A DNA stretch of 64,000 nt from Mesorhizobium sp. PAMC28654 (GTDB lineage Bacteria; Pseudomonadota; Alphaproteobacteria; Rhizobiales; Rhizobiaceae), in NCBI RefSeq assembly GCF_020616515.1, contig NZ_CP085135.1, forward strand, positions 5,751,001 to 5,815,000, in the 5' to 3' direction. The notes below the pieces were generated by a model. It did no database searches and was not told the origin of the DNA. It worked only from the letters and a program-made list of their open reading frames with translations. The translations under genes were made by a program, and so were the position numbers. This document shows, one piece after another, positions 8,688 through 18,053 of this stretch; the first letter of the stretch is position 1; each line of letters opens with the position of its first letter.

Positions 8688-9899
8688 TCAGGTCGCGGGT
8701 TCGGCGGCCGGTCTCCTCAGGCCACGCAGCCTGGCGACCAAGCCGGGGCTTATGGTGTCCATCCCGTATATTATGCGGCGTCGGCTGAAGTGAAGTTGCC
8801 GGCGCGCGCGCCAGCGCAGGTCGTTGTCGATGGTCAGGCTGCGGCGAAATTGCGCCAGATGCAGCCCGTGTGCATCCATCGCCTGCTTTACCGGGTCTCC
8901 GTAGAAGGTCGCGATCTTCGCGGCGGCCATGCCGGGCGAGGCCAGCCATTGCGGCACGTGGATTGCCAGGCGCTCGACGTCGGTGAGCAACCGGCTGACG
9001 CCCGTCCCGGCGGCCGGGCACGATGTCTGGTAGGCATCGCCAATGAGGACGGCGCCGTCGCGGACGCAATTCTCCGCAACCGTGATATCGGTGAGCCAGC
9101 TTTCGATCTTGTCGATGATTTCGAAATCACCGAATGCCTTGATGAGCCCCGGAAGCGTCTTGATCAGCGTTTCCCTGGGCTGATCACGCAGGGCCTTCAC
9201 CCATGGATCGCCATGTTCACGGAACACGAAAAGATTGGCGCGCGTGACGTCGGCGGCGGGGAACAGGCTCAAATAGTCGATACCGTCAGTGATCCGTTCG
9301 CCGTAGTAGGTGAGGGCAGGGTGCCTGAAGGCGCTTGCTCCCACGGGGCGTAGATTGAAGCCAAAGGTCATTGACTGCCGCTGGTGAACGAACCTGCGCT
9401 CGATGCCGAGATCGCGCTTCAGGATATCGCCCATCCCGGTGGCGAGCACCAGCAGTCGTGCCGTCACGGCGTCCTGTCCGAGGATCGACACTCGCTGGCG
9501 GTCGGCACCCGCCTCCAGCCCGTTTACCCGGCCCGCGATGAAGCGCACGGTTTCGGGCAGTTCGGCCCGCATTGCGTTGACGAGGTCATCGTAGAAGATT
9601 CCGTAGTGCTGGGCGTGCGAGCGGTCGAGGACGCGCCCCCTGCGGATGTTGACGATTTCATCGAAGGCGACGGCGGATGCGGAAAGCCTGTCCAGAAGGC
9701 CGAGCCGGCGCAGCTTTTCGATCTGGTCGCCGGCGATCTTCTCGACGCGGAATTCGCGTGGGAAGACCGGGTAGCGGTCGATCAGCGTGACGCGATAGCC
9801 GGCGCGTCCGAGCACGGTCGCCGCGATGGTGCCGGAAAGCCCTCCGCCGACGATGGCGATCTCGGTGTCTGTACCCGCGGGCAGCGAACGGGGGGTCAT
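8688..9899 (-). CDS. FAD-dependent oxidoreductase (flavin monooxygenase/geranylgeranyl-reductase-like)
   Basis: 403 aa from ATG 9899, which overlaps the stop of the WecG-type gene by 4 nt (ATGA); the longer open frame to 9995 would run into that gene and is not used. The N-terminus has the dinucleotide fold EIAIVGGGLSGTIAATVLGR followed by an acidic residue after strand 2 (LIDRYP). A second FAD motif, GDAYQTSCPAAGTGVSRLL, lies near residues 295-315. The layout fits the PHBH-fold FAD oxidoreductases. It is coupled to a WecG-type transferase in the polysaccharide cluster; its substrate is not evident. Confidence 0.82.
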   Translation of the reverse strand: MTPRSLPAGTDTEIAIVGGGLSGTIAATVLGRAGYRVTLIDRYPVFPREFRVEKIAGDQIEKLRRLGLLDRLSASAVAFDEIVNIRRGRVLDRSHAQHYGIFYDDLVNAMRAELPETVRFIAGRVNGLEAGADRQRVSILGQDAVTARLLVLATGMGDILKRDLGIERRFVHQRQSMTFGFNLRPVGASAFRHPALTYYGERITDGIDYLSLFPAADVTRANLFVFREHGDPWVKALRDQPRETLIKTLPGLIKAFGDFEIIDKIESWLTDITVAENCVRDGAVLIGDAYQTSCPAAGTGVSRLLTDVERLAIHVPQWLASPGMAAAKIATFYGDPVKQAMDAHGLHLAQFRRSLTIDNDLRWRARRQLHFSRRRIIYGMDTISPGLVARLRGLRRPAAEPAT

Positions 9900-10837
9900 C
9901 TGGAATACCTCAATATGGCGTAGATCGCCTTGGGGCTGGTGGTGAAATAGCGCCAGAAAAGCCTGCGCGGCTCCATCGCCATGCGCCATAGCCACTCGAA
10001 ACCGGCCTTCTGCAGCCAGAGCGGCGCGCGCCGAACCTTGCCGGCAAGATGGTCGAAAAGCCCGCCCGACGTCTTGATCACCCCGACATTCGAAAGCCGC
10101 GAGGCGAAGTCACGAACAAATATCTGCTCCCTGGGAACGCCGAGGCCCAACCACAATATGCCCGGCGCGAGTGCGTTGATTTCGTCGAGCTTCCTTTCAA
10201 GCGCTTCGCCGGAAAGATAGCCGTGGCAATGACCGGCAATGCGCAGGCGAGGGTATTTGGCCCTGATTGCCGCGACAGCCTTGCTGTTTTCGGCTTCCGT
10301 CGATCCAAACAGGTAGAAGGTTGTGCCTTCGTCTTCGGCGAGATTGGCCACATCGTGGAAGAGGTCAGTCGTGGCCACCCGCTCCGGGAGATGCACGTTG
10401 CACAACAGGCGCGAAGCAAAAACGAGTGGCTGGCCGTCGGCGAAGATCTGGTCGGCGGTACGGAAAAGCGCGGAGATTTCCACATCGGCGCGCGCCTGGG
10501 CAATGACATCGCCATTGGCGGAGGTGAAATAGTAGGGACGGCTGCCGGCGAGGTGCCCCCGTGCCGCCGCCATCATCAGGAGGGCAGCGCTCCGCCGGTC
10601 GATCACGGTGATCGGCAGCCCGCCAAGCATCACGGTCGGCAAGGCGGGAAGGCTTTCCTCGAAGGGGGCAACGTCTTGCTGGGCACCCGTCATGCTTCCG
10701 CGCCCCGCCGGAGCCTGACGATGTGAACGCGGATAGACGAAGGTGTCATGAGCTGCAGACTTCACGCTTTGCCCCGGTGGACTCGATCCGCCGATCGCGG
10801 CCTCATCTTCTGGTGAATCTTCTAAAGGTGCGCGCAT
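9896..10837 (-). CDS. WecG/TagA/CpsF family glycosyltransferase
   Basis: 313 aa. The family core starts near residue 65 (PTVMLGGLPITVIDRRSAAL) and contains YFTSANGDVIAQARAD, the conserved Asp region IFADGQPLV, YLFGSTEAENSKAV and ILWLGLGVPREQIFVRDF. The enzymes transfer an N-acetyl-mannosaminyl-type residue onto a polyprenyl-linked sugar at the inner membrane. The first 50 residues are unlike the family and a start at Met49 is possible. The C-terminus (WLWRMAMEPRRLFWRYFTTS) is the usual membrane-binding tail. It leads the two-gene unit with the FAD oxidoreductase and is preceded by an AT-rich promoter region. Confidence 0.9.
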   Translation of the reverse strand: MRAPLEDSPEDEAAIGGSSPPGQSVKSAAHDTFVYPRSHRQAPAGRGSMTGAQQDVAPFEESLPALPTVMLGGLPITVIDRRSAALLMMAAARGHLAGSRPYYFTSANGDVIAQARADVEISALFRTADQIFADGQPLVFASRLLCNVHLPERVATTDLFHDVANLAEDEGTTFYLFGSTEAENSKAVAAIRAKYPRLRIAGHCHGYLSGEALERKLDEINALAPGILWLGLGVPREQIFVRDFASRLSNVGVIKTSGGLFDHLAGKVRRAPLWLQKAGFEWLWRMAMEPRRLFWRYFTTSPKAIYAILRYSR

Positions 10838-11613
10838 TGAAGAATTGCCTTATTTTCAAGTACCTTAAGTAAAAATCCCAGAAAGTTAAGCGGTATGTTA
10901 ATATTTAGTTAATACACACATTTTTCTTAAAAATGTAACGGATGCGAACCTCTTGAAGTGGGGGGTGGCTGCCATATTATTGAAAAAGCTGGAGAAAACA
11001 GTATCTCCGGCATGATCCGCGTGCCGGCCGTGCCCTTGGGCCGCAATATTTCATCGTCGATTTCGCCCGCGAGTTGGCTGGGAAAATCGCAGAGATCCTC
11101 AGGTCAATCAGCGCGTCGTCGACCTCTAGCGAACAATTCGTGATCCATCGGAAAGCATCCGTATGCATATCTCCAGTTGTCGAAACAAAGCAGGCAGGTT
11201 GAACTGTGGGTATGCCGTCGACGCAGAAATATTCGAAAAATCGAGGGAGATGAAATCCTTCCCAACAATGAGCCGGGAAGCCTCAATCCGAATATCCCGG
11301 GAGGGGTGGAAGGCGACCGTCAAGTCTCGCTCGTGCGGTGTGACCGCCGGCGTCGGGTGGAACTGCATCCGGCACGGTCCGCGTGCCGGCTAATGTCCGC
11401 TTCGTCCGGCAGCCCTCAAGGCCGTGGGCACCGCGCATTTTGCGCGTGCATGTCGCAGGGTGACGCCCGGCCCGGTTTCTTTTTCAATCATGCGCCCGTT
11501 TTCGGAATTTCATTTCTGTCTAAGTCTATAACATTAGTGGACTTTAATCCTCGGCCCCTCGATCTGGGCTGGCAATCGAGGCTGTGCCCTCTGTTCAGAA
11601 GGATTAGGATCCC
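10838..11613. other. Intergenic region between divergent wecG-like and tauA genes
   Basis: 776 bp without a convincing gene. The first 90 bp (10850-10940) are strikingly AT-rich for this genome and probably hold the wecG-like promoter. Short open frames exist on both strands in the middle, but none has a ribosome site, a family motif or biased codon use. TATAAC at 11525-11530, about 85 bp before tauA, is a possible -10 element. Confidence 0.5.
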
Positions 11614-12621
11614 ATGCGAAAACTGATTTCCGCAGCCCTTGTCGGGCTTACGCTCGCCGCCACATCCGCCGTCGCGCATGCCGACGACAAGAAAGTCGTC
11701 ATCGCCTACCAGACCGGCGCCAACCCTTATAATCTGGGCATCGCCAATGGTGATCTTGCCAAGAAGACCGGCTGGAACATCGAATTCCGCCGCTTCAATT
11801 CCGGCGCCGACATTTTCGCCGCAATCGCCTCCGGCGACGTCCAGATCGGCGATGTCGGATCGAGCCCGTTCGCCGCCGCCGTCAGCAAGGGCATCGACGT
11901 GAAGGCGTTCTACATCTCCTCGGTCTCGCGTGACGGCGAGGCGCTGGTGGTGCGGCCCGATATCAAGTCGCCGGCCGATTTGCGCGGCAAGAAGCTCGCC
12001 GCCGCACCCGTCTCGACCGATCATTACCAGCTTCTCGCCGTGCTCAAGCAGGAAGGCATTTCCGAGAAGGAAACCCAGGTCATCGCCATTCCGCAGCCCG
12101 AGATCGTCGCGGCCTGGAAGCGCGGCGACATCGATGGCGCCTTCGTCTGGGATCCGGCGCTTTCTGAACTGAAGAAGAACGGCAAGGTCCTGCTCACCGC
12201 CGGCCAGGTCGCCGATCGCGGCGCGCCGACCTTCAGCGCGCTGGTCGTGACCGGCAAGTTCGCCAAGGCCAATCCCGACTTCCTCGGCCAGTACGTCCGG
12301 CTGATCGACGGCTACACCACGTCCTACCTGAGCAACCCCGCCACCTGGGGGCCGGAGTCCGAGAACGCCAAGGCGATCGCGAAATTGCAGGGCGGCACGG
12401 CGGCCGAGAATTCGGAGCAGTTGAAGACGACGGTGGTTCCGCCGCTTGACGAACAGGCGTCCGACAAATGGCTGGGCGGTGGCGACAAGAGCGCCGTTGC
12501 GAAAATCCTCAAGGACACCGCGGGCTTCCTGAAGGATCAGAAGAAGATCACCACCATCAAGGACAGCTACGCCTCAGCCGCCGATCCGCAATATGCGGAT
12601 GCCGCCAAGGCCTCGAACTGA
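11614..12621 (+). CDS. tauA: Taurine/sulfonate ABC transporter substrate-binding protein
   Basis: 335 aa, with a signal peptide ([20 protein letters not shown], cleavage after AHA near residue 23). The mature part is an SsuA/TauA-type periplasmic binding protein: [41 protein letters not shown] and [13 protein letters not shown] follow the taurine-binding TauA pattern. An AAGGA ribosome site lies shortly upstream. It leads tauA-tauB-tauC-ssuD, so its role is delivery of taurine or another aliphatic sulfonate to the TauBC transporter as a sulfur source. Operons of this kind are usually induced by sulfate limitation through LysR regulators; none is adjacent here. Confidence 0.92.
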   Translation: MRKLISAALVGLTLAATSAVAHADDKKVVIAYQTGANPYNLGIANGDLAKKTGWNIEFRRFNSGADIFAAIASGDVQIGDVGSSPFAAAVSKGIDVKAFYISSVSRDGEALVVRPDIKSPADLRGKKLAAAPVSTDHYQLLAVLKQEGISEKETQVIAIPQPEIVAAWKRGDIDGAFVWDPALSELKKNGKVLLTAGQVADRGAPTFSALVVTGKFAKANPDFLGQYVRLIDGYTTSYLSNPATWGPESENAKAIAKLQGGTAAENSEQLKTTVVPPLDEQASDKWLGGGDKSAVAKILKDTAGFLKDQKKITTIKDSYASAADPQYADAAKASN

Positions 12622-12676
12622 AATCCCTGAAAGAAACTCGGCTGGCTGGGGAAATCCAGCCAGCCTGGAGGCCACC

Positions 12677-13471
12677 ATGCTTCGAATCCGCGATGCCAGC
12701 GTCACCTTTCCAGCCTCGGACGGCCAGGAGGTGCACGCGCTCGATCACGTCTCGCTGGACATCGCTCCCGATTCCATCGTCGTCGCGGTCGGTGCTTCCG
12801 GATGCGGCAAGTCGACATTGCTCAACGCGATCGCCGGCTTCCTGGCGCTTAGCGAAGGCTCGATCACGCTGGATGGAAAGGAGATCGTCGCGCCCGGCGG
12901 CGATCGTGGCGTCGTGTTCCAGAAGGACACCTTGCTGCCCTGGGCCAACGTGCTGGACAATGTTGCGCTCGGCCTGAAATACGGAGGCGTGCCCCGCGGC
13001 GAACGCCATGAGCGGTCAAGGCGCCTGCTGGAACTGGTCGGACTCGCCGATTTCGCCGAAAAGCCGCCCTACGAACTGTCCGGCGGCATGCGCCAGCGCG
13101 TCGGCATCGCGCGGGCGCTGGCCACCGATCCAAAGATCCTCTTGATGGACGAGCCGTTCGGCGCCCTCGACAGCTTGACGCGCGAGACGATGCAGCAGCT
13201 GCTGGCGTCGGTCTGGGCCAAGACCGGCAAGCAGATACTGTTCATCACCCATTCCATCGAGGAAGCCCTCACGCTCGGCACGACCATCGTTGTGATGTCG
13301 CCCCGGCCAGGCCGTATCGTTGCCCGGTTCGACGCCGACTTCGTGCGCGAGTTCGCTGACAGCGGCGACATCGGACCGATCCAGTCGCACCCGCGTTTCA
13401 TCGAACTGCGCCAGGAAATCCGCTCGCTCATCCACCAGCCGGAAGGCACCCGCACAGGAACCTTGCAATGA
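12677..13471 (+). CDS. tauB: Taurine/sulfonate ABC transporter ATP-binding protein
   Basis: 264 aa from ATG 12677. It has Walker [14 protein letters not shown] (about residue 38), the Q-loop [14 protein letters not shown], signature [15 protein letters not shown], Walker [13 protein letters not shown] and the H-loop [10 protein letters not shown]. This is the nitrate/sulfonate/taurine (SsuB/TauB) type. The open frame reaches back to 12593 inside tauA but that part is not homologous. The last 4 nt overlap the tauC start, so ATPase and permease are coupled. It powers sulfonate import at the cytoplasmic face of the inner membrane. Confidence 0.93.
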   Translation: MLRIRDASVTFPASDGQEVHALDHVSLDIAPDSIVVAVGASGCGKSTLLNAIAGFLALSEGSITLDGKEIVAPGGDRGVVFQKDTLLPWANVLDNVALGLKYGGVPRGERHERSRRLLELVGLADFAEKPPYELSGGMRQRVGIARALATDPKILLMDEPFGALDSLTRETMQQLLASVWAKTGKQILFITHSIEEALTLGTTIVVMSPRPGRIVARFDADFVREFADSGDIGPIQSHPRFIELRQEIRSLIHQPEGTRTGTLQ

Positions 13472-14311
13472 CGCTCGCCGCCAATTCGGGAACCTCTTTT
13501 TCGTCTTCGACAGCCAAGCGCTCGCCGTCTCCCAAGCCGCGCCGGTCCGCGTCGACAAGCACGCTCGGCATCAGCCTGGTCACGCTGGCCGCGCTGATTG
13601 CGTTGTGGTTCCTCGCCGCGCATTTCGAATGGGCGTCGCCGCTGTTCCTGCCGTCGCCGGCCGAGGTGCTGACCCAGTTCAGCGCCGTCTGGGTCGACGG
13701 CTATGCCAATGGCACGCTGCTCGAGCACACGCTGGCCAGCCTCGGCCGCATCGCCGCGGCGCTCGGCGTCGGTATTTTCCTGGGCATTCCGCTCGGCTTG
13801 CTGATGGGGCTCAATCGCTGGGTCAAGGGCATCTTCACCGTTCCGATCGATCTCTAGCCTGCCGCCCTTGGCTTACCTGCCGCTGCTGATCATCTGGCTG
13901 GGTATCGGCGAGACCTCCAAGGTCGTGCTCCTGTCGCTGTCGACCTTTGCCCCGATCTGCTTTGCCGCTCAGGCCGGCGTCCGCTCCGTGCCGGTTGAAC
14001 GCATCAATGCCGCGCTGTCGCTTGGCGCCAGCCGCCTGCAACTGTTCACGAGCATCATCCTGCCGTCCGCACTGCCGGAAATCATGACCGGCCTGAAGAT
14101 CGCCATCGGCGCGGGATTGTCGACGCTGGTCGCGGCCGAGTTGATCGCGGCCCAGTCGGGCCTTGGCTACATGATCATGTCAGCGGCCAATTTCCTCGCC
14201 ACCGACGTCGTCTTCGTCGGCCTGATCGTCATCGCCATTCTTGCCTTCGCCTTCACCAGCGGCATGCGCTGGCTGGAGCATCGGCTCATCCCCTGGAAGG
14301 GCAAGATCTGA
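13468..14311 (+). pseudogene. tauC: Taurine/sulfonate ABC permease, frameshifted
   Basis: The reading frame stops at TAG 13855-13857 after PIDL and continues in another frame with PPLAYLPLLIIWLGIGETSK. Adding two bases at this point (the family has IDLYRPLPPLAY-like sequence here) gives one 281-aa TauC-length protein. The upstream part has the N-terminal membrane helix and periplasmic region. The downstream part holds the EAA loop (ALSLGASRLQLFTSIILPSA) that contacts TauB. As written, no complete permease is made and sulfonate import should fail. Everything else in the gene is conserved, so a sequencing indel is a serious alternative to real loss. Confidence 0.85.
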
Positions 14312-14353
14312 CGCTTGCCCGACACACTTCGCAATCGCTGAAGGAACAACCCG

Positions 14354-15508
14354 ATGTCCAGCAACCCGCTCGATCTCTACTGGTATCTGCCGACTCATGG
14401 CGATGGACCGTATCTCGGCACGGATGAGCGGCACCGCCCGGCAACCTTCGGATATCTCAAGGAGATCGCCCAGGCCGCCGACCGGCTCGGCTTCAAGGGC
14501 GTGCTCCTGCCCACCGGAACGCGGTGCGAGGACGCCTGGATCGTGGCGGCAGGGCTGATCCCGCTCACCGAACGGCTGAAGTTCCTCGTGGCGCTTCGGC
14601 CGGGCAGTGGAACGCCGGCGCTGTTCGCGCGTCATGCGGCCACGCTCGACCGCATTTCCGGTGGCCGTGTCCTGCTCAATGTCGTCACCGGTGCCGATCC
14701 GGCCGACCTTGCCGGCGACGGCAACAAGCTCAGCCATGACGAACGCTATGCGCAGACCGACGAGTTCCTGACCATCTGGCGGCGGATACTTTCGGGCGAG
14801 CCGGCGGATTTCGAGGGCAAGTATCTTTCCGCCCATGGTACCGACATTTCCTTCCCGCCGGTGCAGCATCCGCATCCGCCGCTCTGGTTCGGCGGCTCTT
14901 CCGATGCCGGCATCGCGATCGCCGCCAAGCATGTCGACGCCTATCTGAGCTGGGGCGAACCGGTGGACCAGCTTGCCGAGAAGATCGATCGCGTCCGAAA
15001 GGCCGCGGCCGCGCAGGGCCGGACGATCCGCTTCGGCCTTCGCATTCACCTGATCGTGCGCGAAACGGAGGACGAGGCCTGGGCCGCCGCCGACCGGTTG
15101 ATCAGCCACGTCACCGACGATGTGATCGCCGAAGCCCAGAACGGGTTTGTCAACATCTCGGAATCCGTCGGGCAGAAGCGCATGTCGGCGCTTCACCAGG
15201 GCCGGCGCGACCGACTGGTCGTCGGTCCGAACCTGTGGGCAGGGCCAGGGCTGGTGCGTGGCGGCGCGGGAACGGCGCTGGTCGGCAATCCCGACAATGT
15301 CGCCGCGCGCATTCGCGAGTATCAGGAAATAGGCATCGAGACCATCATCGCGTCGGGCTATCCGCATCTGGAAGAGGCGTTCAACGTCGCCGAACTGCTG
15401 TTCCCCAAACTCGGGCTGAGCGGCGAGGCCCCCCCGGCGGAGCGCGGCTGGGACGTCGAGTTCGGACGCGGCGTGCGCCCGAAGGTTGCCGCGGCGAGCG
15501 CTAGCTGA
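14354..15508 (+). CDS. ssuD: FMNH2-dependent alkanesulfonate monooxygenase
   Basis: 384 aa, the usual SsuD length, bacterial luciferase fold. It starts [20 protein letters not shown] and has [20 protein letters not shown], where the Cys and following residues line the SsuD active site, then [17 protein letters not shown] and [13 protein letters not shown]. It cleaves the C-S bond of alkanesulfonates with reduced flavin and oxygen, releasing sulfite. An AAGGA ribosome site lies about 10 bases upstream. It follows the tau transporter genes in the same direction. No flavin reductase (ssuE) is in the window, so FMNH2 must come from elsewhere. Confidence 0.93.
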   Translation: MSSNPLDLYWYLPTHGDGPYLGTDERHRPATFGYLKEIAQAADRLGFKGVLLPTGTRCEDAWIVAAGLIPLTERLKFLVALRPGSGTPALFARHAATLDRISGGRVLLNVVTGADPADLAGDGNKLSHDERYAQTDEFLTIWRRILSGEPADFEGKYLSAHGTDISFPPVQHPHPPLWFGGSSDAGIAIAAKHVDAYLSWGEPVDQLAEKIDRVRKAAAAQGRTIRFGLRIHLIVRETEDEAWAAADRLISHVTDDVIAEAQNGFVNISESVGQKRMSALHQGRRDRLVVGPNLWAGPGLVRGGAGTALVGNPDNVAARIREYQEIGIETIIASGYPHLEEAFNVAELLFPKLGLSGEAPPAERGWDVEFGRGVRPKVAAASAS

Positions 15509-15836
15509 TTGCGGCCATGGGTCGGATGACCCGCTTCGGTCACCCCGGATTGCGGCCGGTGGTCCTTCCGGTTCGGGAGACGAGGTGCGCAGGCAGCGCG
15601 TAGCGCACGCGGTTCGAGGGTTTCGTCACCGGCGCGTTCTCATTCCTGCTCGGCAATTCCGTTGCGATACCGAGCGGCGTCGAAGCGGAGGGGACCCAGT
15701 GCGCCTGCGAAGGGGCATGACCATTGCCGTTTCGACTTCGCGGCGAAGCCATGGACGCCCCAGGCCGTAACCGCTGTGGCTGGGCCAGCCTCATGGGCCG
15801 GCGCCCCAAGTGCTGCCGGACCATGCGGCCGACCTG
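15509..15836. other. Intergenic region without recognised gene
   Basis: 328 bp between ssuD and the convergent LTXXQ-like gene. Open frames on both strands are Arg/Pro/Ser-rich without ribosome sites or family motifs. I see no repeat or clear terminator. Confidence 0.4.
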
Positions 15837-16310
15837 TCAGAGCTTTTGCTTGGGCTTGAAGGTGTGCATCAACGGGCCGAAATCGTGCTTCTGCGCGTCG
15901 CTGAGACTGTCATAGAGCGGCTTACCAGCGTCCGCGACCTTCCGCAGCTCCGCCGCGTTCTTCTCAAGATGATCGGCCATCATCGATATTCGATCGAGCG
16001 TCGAGGGAGGCGCGGCGTTACCCATGCGTTCCCTTGCCTGAAGCCATCGGTCCGCGCGGGCCTTCGCCGCGTCGCGGATCGCGGATTCAAAAGCCGGCCA
16101 GTTCTTGGCCTGGTCATCGTTGAGCTTGAGCCCTGCCTTCATGCTGGCGAGATGGGCGTCGAGCAAAACGGACTGCCTGTGCTGGATTTTCTGGATTTCC
16201 GCGGCGCTGGGTACGGACTTGTCGTAGGAGGGAGCAGCGAGTGTGTTTTGCGCCATGAACGAACCGGCGAGACAGGCGATCACTAAGGGGGCGATTAGGC
16301 GTTTTCTCAT
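15837..16310 (-). CDS. LTXXQ-motif (Spy/CpxP-like) periplasmic protein
   Basis: 157 aa from ATG 16310 with a signal peptide (MRKRLIAPLVIACLAGSFMA, cleavage near residue 25). The mature protein is helical and charged, with two motifs of the LTXXQ type (LNDDQAKNWPAFE about residues 65-77 and LSDAQKHDFGPL near the end). This is the pattern of the Spy/CpxP family of small periplasmic chaperone or stress proteins. It lies next to three stress-promoter genes and is transcribed in the same direction, but I see no GGAAC-type promoter before it. Function in envelope stress is an inference from the family. Confidence 0.75.
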   Translation of the reverse strand: MRKRLIAPLVIACLAGSFMAQNTLAAPSYDKSVPSAAEIQKIQHRQSVLLDAHLASMKAGLKLNDDQAKNWPAFESAIRDAAKARADRWLQARERMGNAAPPSTLDRISMMADHLEKNAAELRKVADAGKPLYDSLSDAQKHDFGPLMHTFKPKQKL

Positions 16311-16422
16311 AATTGCACCTGATGTTTGTGACATTCGTCGTCACTTGAATTTTCAACACGGGCGGATTGAACCGGCCATGACCTGTCCCGCTTGATGGAG
16401 GACACCCGTGGTCGGGTGACGG

Positions 16423-16695
16423 TCAGAGGCCGTAGGGACCACACAGGCCGAGCGTCAACTGAATGGGTCCGCAAACGTTGCCGTAGTAGCCGCCATAGTA
16501 GCCACCGCCCCAGCCACCACCTCCGCCGCCCCGACGCGCGTGGCCATGCCCGCTAGAGTGATGGGCCGCGGCGTGGTGGCCTCCATGGCCACCACCATGG
16601 TGCCTGACGGTCGCGGCATCGGCGATGGTGGTAAATGAGGTCGCGCTTGCTAGAGCCAGCACGATAGAGCTGGCGAATACTATTTGTCTTTTCAT
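16423..16695 (-). CDS. Small secreted His/Gly-rich protein, first of three paralogues
   Basis: 90 aa. Signal peptide MKRQIVFASSIVLALASATS with cleavage after ADA (about residue 27). The mature part is a His/Gly-rich stretch (RHHGGGHGGHHAAAHHSSGH), then a Gly/Tyr-rich segment and a C-terminal module with two cysteines, CGPIQLTLGLCGP. The two paralogues at 17176-17508 and 17686-18015 share signal peptide, basic His stretch and C-terminal Cys module. No enzyme motif is visible. The two Cys probably form a disulfide in the periplasm or outside. A GGAAC-N16-CGTT promoter lies 45 bp upstream. I do not recognise a named family. Confidence 0.75.
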   Translation of the reverse strand: MKRQIVFASSIVLALASATSFTTIADAATVRHHGGGHGGHHAAAHHSSGHGHARRGGGGGGWGGGYYGGYYGNVCGPIQLTLGLCGPYGL

Positions 16696-16739
16696 GAGGA
16701 TAACTCCAATTTTTCATGCGAGACTTTGCACGAGAGCAG

Positions 16740-16764
16740 AACGGCCTCCCACTCGACACGTTCC
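16740..16764 (-). promoter_or_regulatory. ECF (EcfG-type) stress promoter for the 16423-16695 gene
   Basis: On the reverse strand GGAAC (16764-16760), 16 bases, then CGTT (16743-16740). This equals the rhizobial general-stress sigma consensus GGAAC-N16/17-CGTT. Transcription would start some 35-40 bases before the ATG. The same arrangement occurs before the other two paralogues. Confidence 0.75.
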
Positions 16765-16980
16765 TTCACGAAAACGGGACGATCTGCTTGGCTATTCGCG
16801 TAGCTAGGCGCTGAACGATGATGGGCTCGGCGACGAACTCGCCACGCCGGTCGATGCGACCCGCTGAGGAATCCACGTCGCCGCGCAACTGCCTGGATGA
16901 GGGATCATGCAGCCTGCGTTCCCATTAATTCGACGGGACTGGGCTTAGAGCCATTCACCGTTTCACGGAAACGGCGAACC

Positions 16981-17046
16981 GCTCTATCTCCTTGTTTTTA
17001 CGCAATTCCTGACGGAAAACCGTTTCACACTTTTCCTCGAATTACT
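16981..17046. repeat. Intergenic repeat, type A (first copy)
   Basis: The block GCTCTATCTC...GACGGAAAACCG...TTCACACTTTTCCT...GAATT recurs with few changes at 60790-60852. The inner part is weakly palindromic (AATTCC...GAATT). Similar short intergenic palindromes are common in rhizobial genomes. It lies in the gap between the first and second secreted-protein genes. Confidence 0.7.
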
Positions 17047-17175
17047 CTAGCGGACCGACGGGCTGCTGCCGGAGCCGACTTACCGACTTCTCCCAAAAGG
17101 AGGCGCCGCGTTGCATCCGTGGACAAACTCATCGGGCGAGGCCGCCCAGTCGCGGGCGGCCTGGCGGGATAGAGG

Positions 17176-17508
17176 TCAGAGGATGCCGAACGGGCCATAC
17201 GGGGCGTAGTAGGGCCGGCAGAGGCCGAGCGCCAATTGAACGGGGCCGCAATAGTCGTAGTAGCCGCCGTAATAGCCGCCGCCGTAATAGCCGCCGCCTC
17301 CGCGAGCCCAGCGGCCATTGCCACGGTGCACGGCGTATCGATGCCCACCACTGGAACGGGCCATGGCACGGCCACCACCGGAACGACTCATCGAATGGCC
17401 GCCACCGTGATGCCTGATAACAGCCGCGTCGGCGGTCGATGTAAATGATACCGTGCCTGCTGCCAATGCCAGCAGGATGGAGCTTGCGAATACTATTTGC
17501 CGTTTCAT
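17176..17508 (-). CDS. Small secreted Gly/Tyr-rich protein, second of three paralogues
   Basis: 110 aa. Signal peptide MKRQIVFASSILLALAAGTV is nearly identical to that of the 16423-16695 protein; cleavage after ADA (about residue 28). The mature protein is basic with RHHGGGHSMSRSGGGRAM, a GGYYGGGYYGGYYDY stretch and the C-terminal CGPVQLALGLCRP module. No catalytic motif is seen. A GGAAC-N16-TGTT promoter precedes it. Tandem position and homology show duplication. Role unknown; secretion and stress induction are the supported inferences. Confidence 0.75.
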   Translation of the reverse strand: MKRQIVFASSILLALAAGTVSFTSTADAAVIRHHGGGHSMSRSGGGRAMARSSGGHRYAVHRGNGRWARGGGGYYGGGYYGGYYDYCGPVQLALGLCRPYYAPYGPFGIL

Positions 17509-17553
17509 CTGACTAACTCCTATTTTCTTATGCGATAATATGCATGAGAAGAA

Positions 17554-17578
17554 AACAGCCTCTCAGCCGACGCGTTCC
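17554..17578 (-). promoter_or_regulatory. ECF (EcfG-type) stress promoter for the 17176-17508 gene
   Basis: Reverse strand GGAAC (17578-17574), 16 bases, TGTT (17557-17554). One mismatch to CGTT in the -10 element. Flanking bases (CGTGAAGGAACGCGTCG) are also shared with the two sister promoters. Confidence 0.7.
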
Positions 17579-17685
17579 TTCACGAAATCGGGATGGGAGT
17601 TGATCACTCTCAAAAAGAAATACAGAACAGCCGCGCCGGAATATCCGGGGCATGACTGTCCTGCTGTCGTGGGCCGAATGAGGAA

Positions 17686-18015
17686 TCAGGGACCGTGTGG
17701 GCCGCACTGTTCAAGCGTCCACTCGATGGTGCCGCAATAGTCGTCGCCATAGCGGCTGTAATCGCCGTAGCCGTCGTAGTAGCCACCGATCCAGCCATTG
17801 TCGGCGACCCAATCGTCGTCGTTCAAACCGCCGATCGGAGCGCCAGTACGCACGTAGCGGCGAACGACGTGGCGATGCTCAATATTGTGACGGGCCGCGA
17901 CGTGGTGGACGAGGTGATGCTTGACGACCGCGGCGTCAGCGTTGGTGGTCAATGACACCGCGCTCGCGGCCAACGCCAAGACAATGGCGCCGGTCAGTAC
18001 TCGTTGCCTGCTCAT
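17686..18015 (-). CDS. Small secreted protein, third and most diverged paralogue
   Basis: 109 aa. Signal peptide MSRQRVLTGAIVLALAASAV with ADA cleavage near residue 28, then a His-rich region (VVKHHLVHHVAARHNIEHRH), an Asp/Trp/Tyr/Gly segment (WIGGYYDGYGDYSRYGDDY) and the C-terminal module CGTIEWTLEQCGPHGP, matching CGP(I/V)QL.LGLC of its neighbours. It is more acidic in the middle than its paralogues. A GGAAC-N17-CGTT promoter lies 39 bp upstream. Function unknown. Confidence 0.72.
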   Translation of the reverse strand: MSRQRVLTGAIVLALAASAVSLTTNADAAVVKHHLVHHVAARHNIEHRHVVRRYVRTGAPIGGLNDDDWVADNGWIGGYYDGYGDYSRYGDDYCGTIEWTLEQCGPHGP

Positions 18016-18053
18016 AAGGATGCCTCCTGTTCATGCGAGACAGCACGAACGGG

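Noticed and set aside
11177..11626. A 149-residue forward frame upstream of tauA
   Set aside because: Composition is not protein-like, it overlaps the tauA start, and the ribosome site there belongs to tauA.
15540..15824. A 94-residue reverse frame downstream of ssuD
   Set aside because: Low-complexity composition, no ribosome site, no motif.
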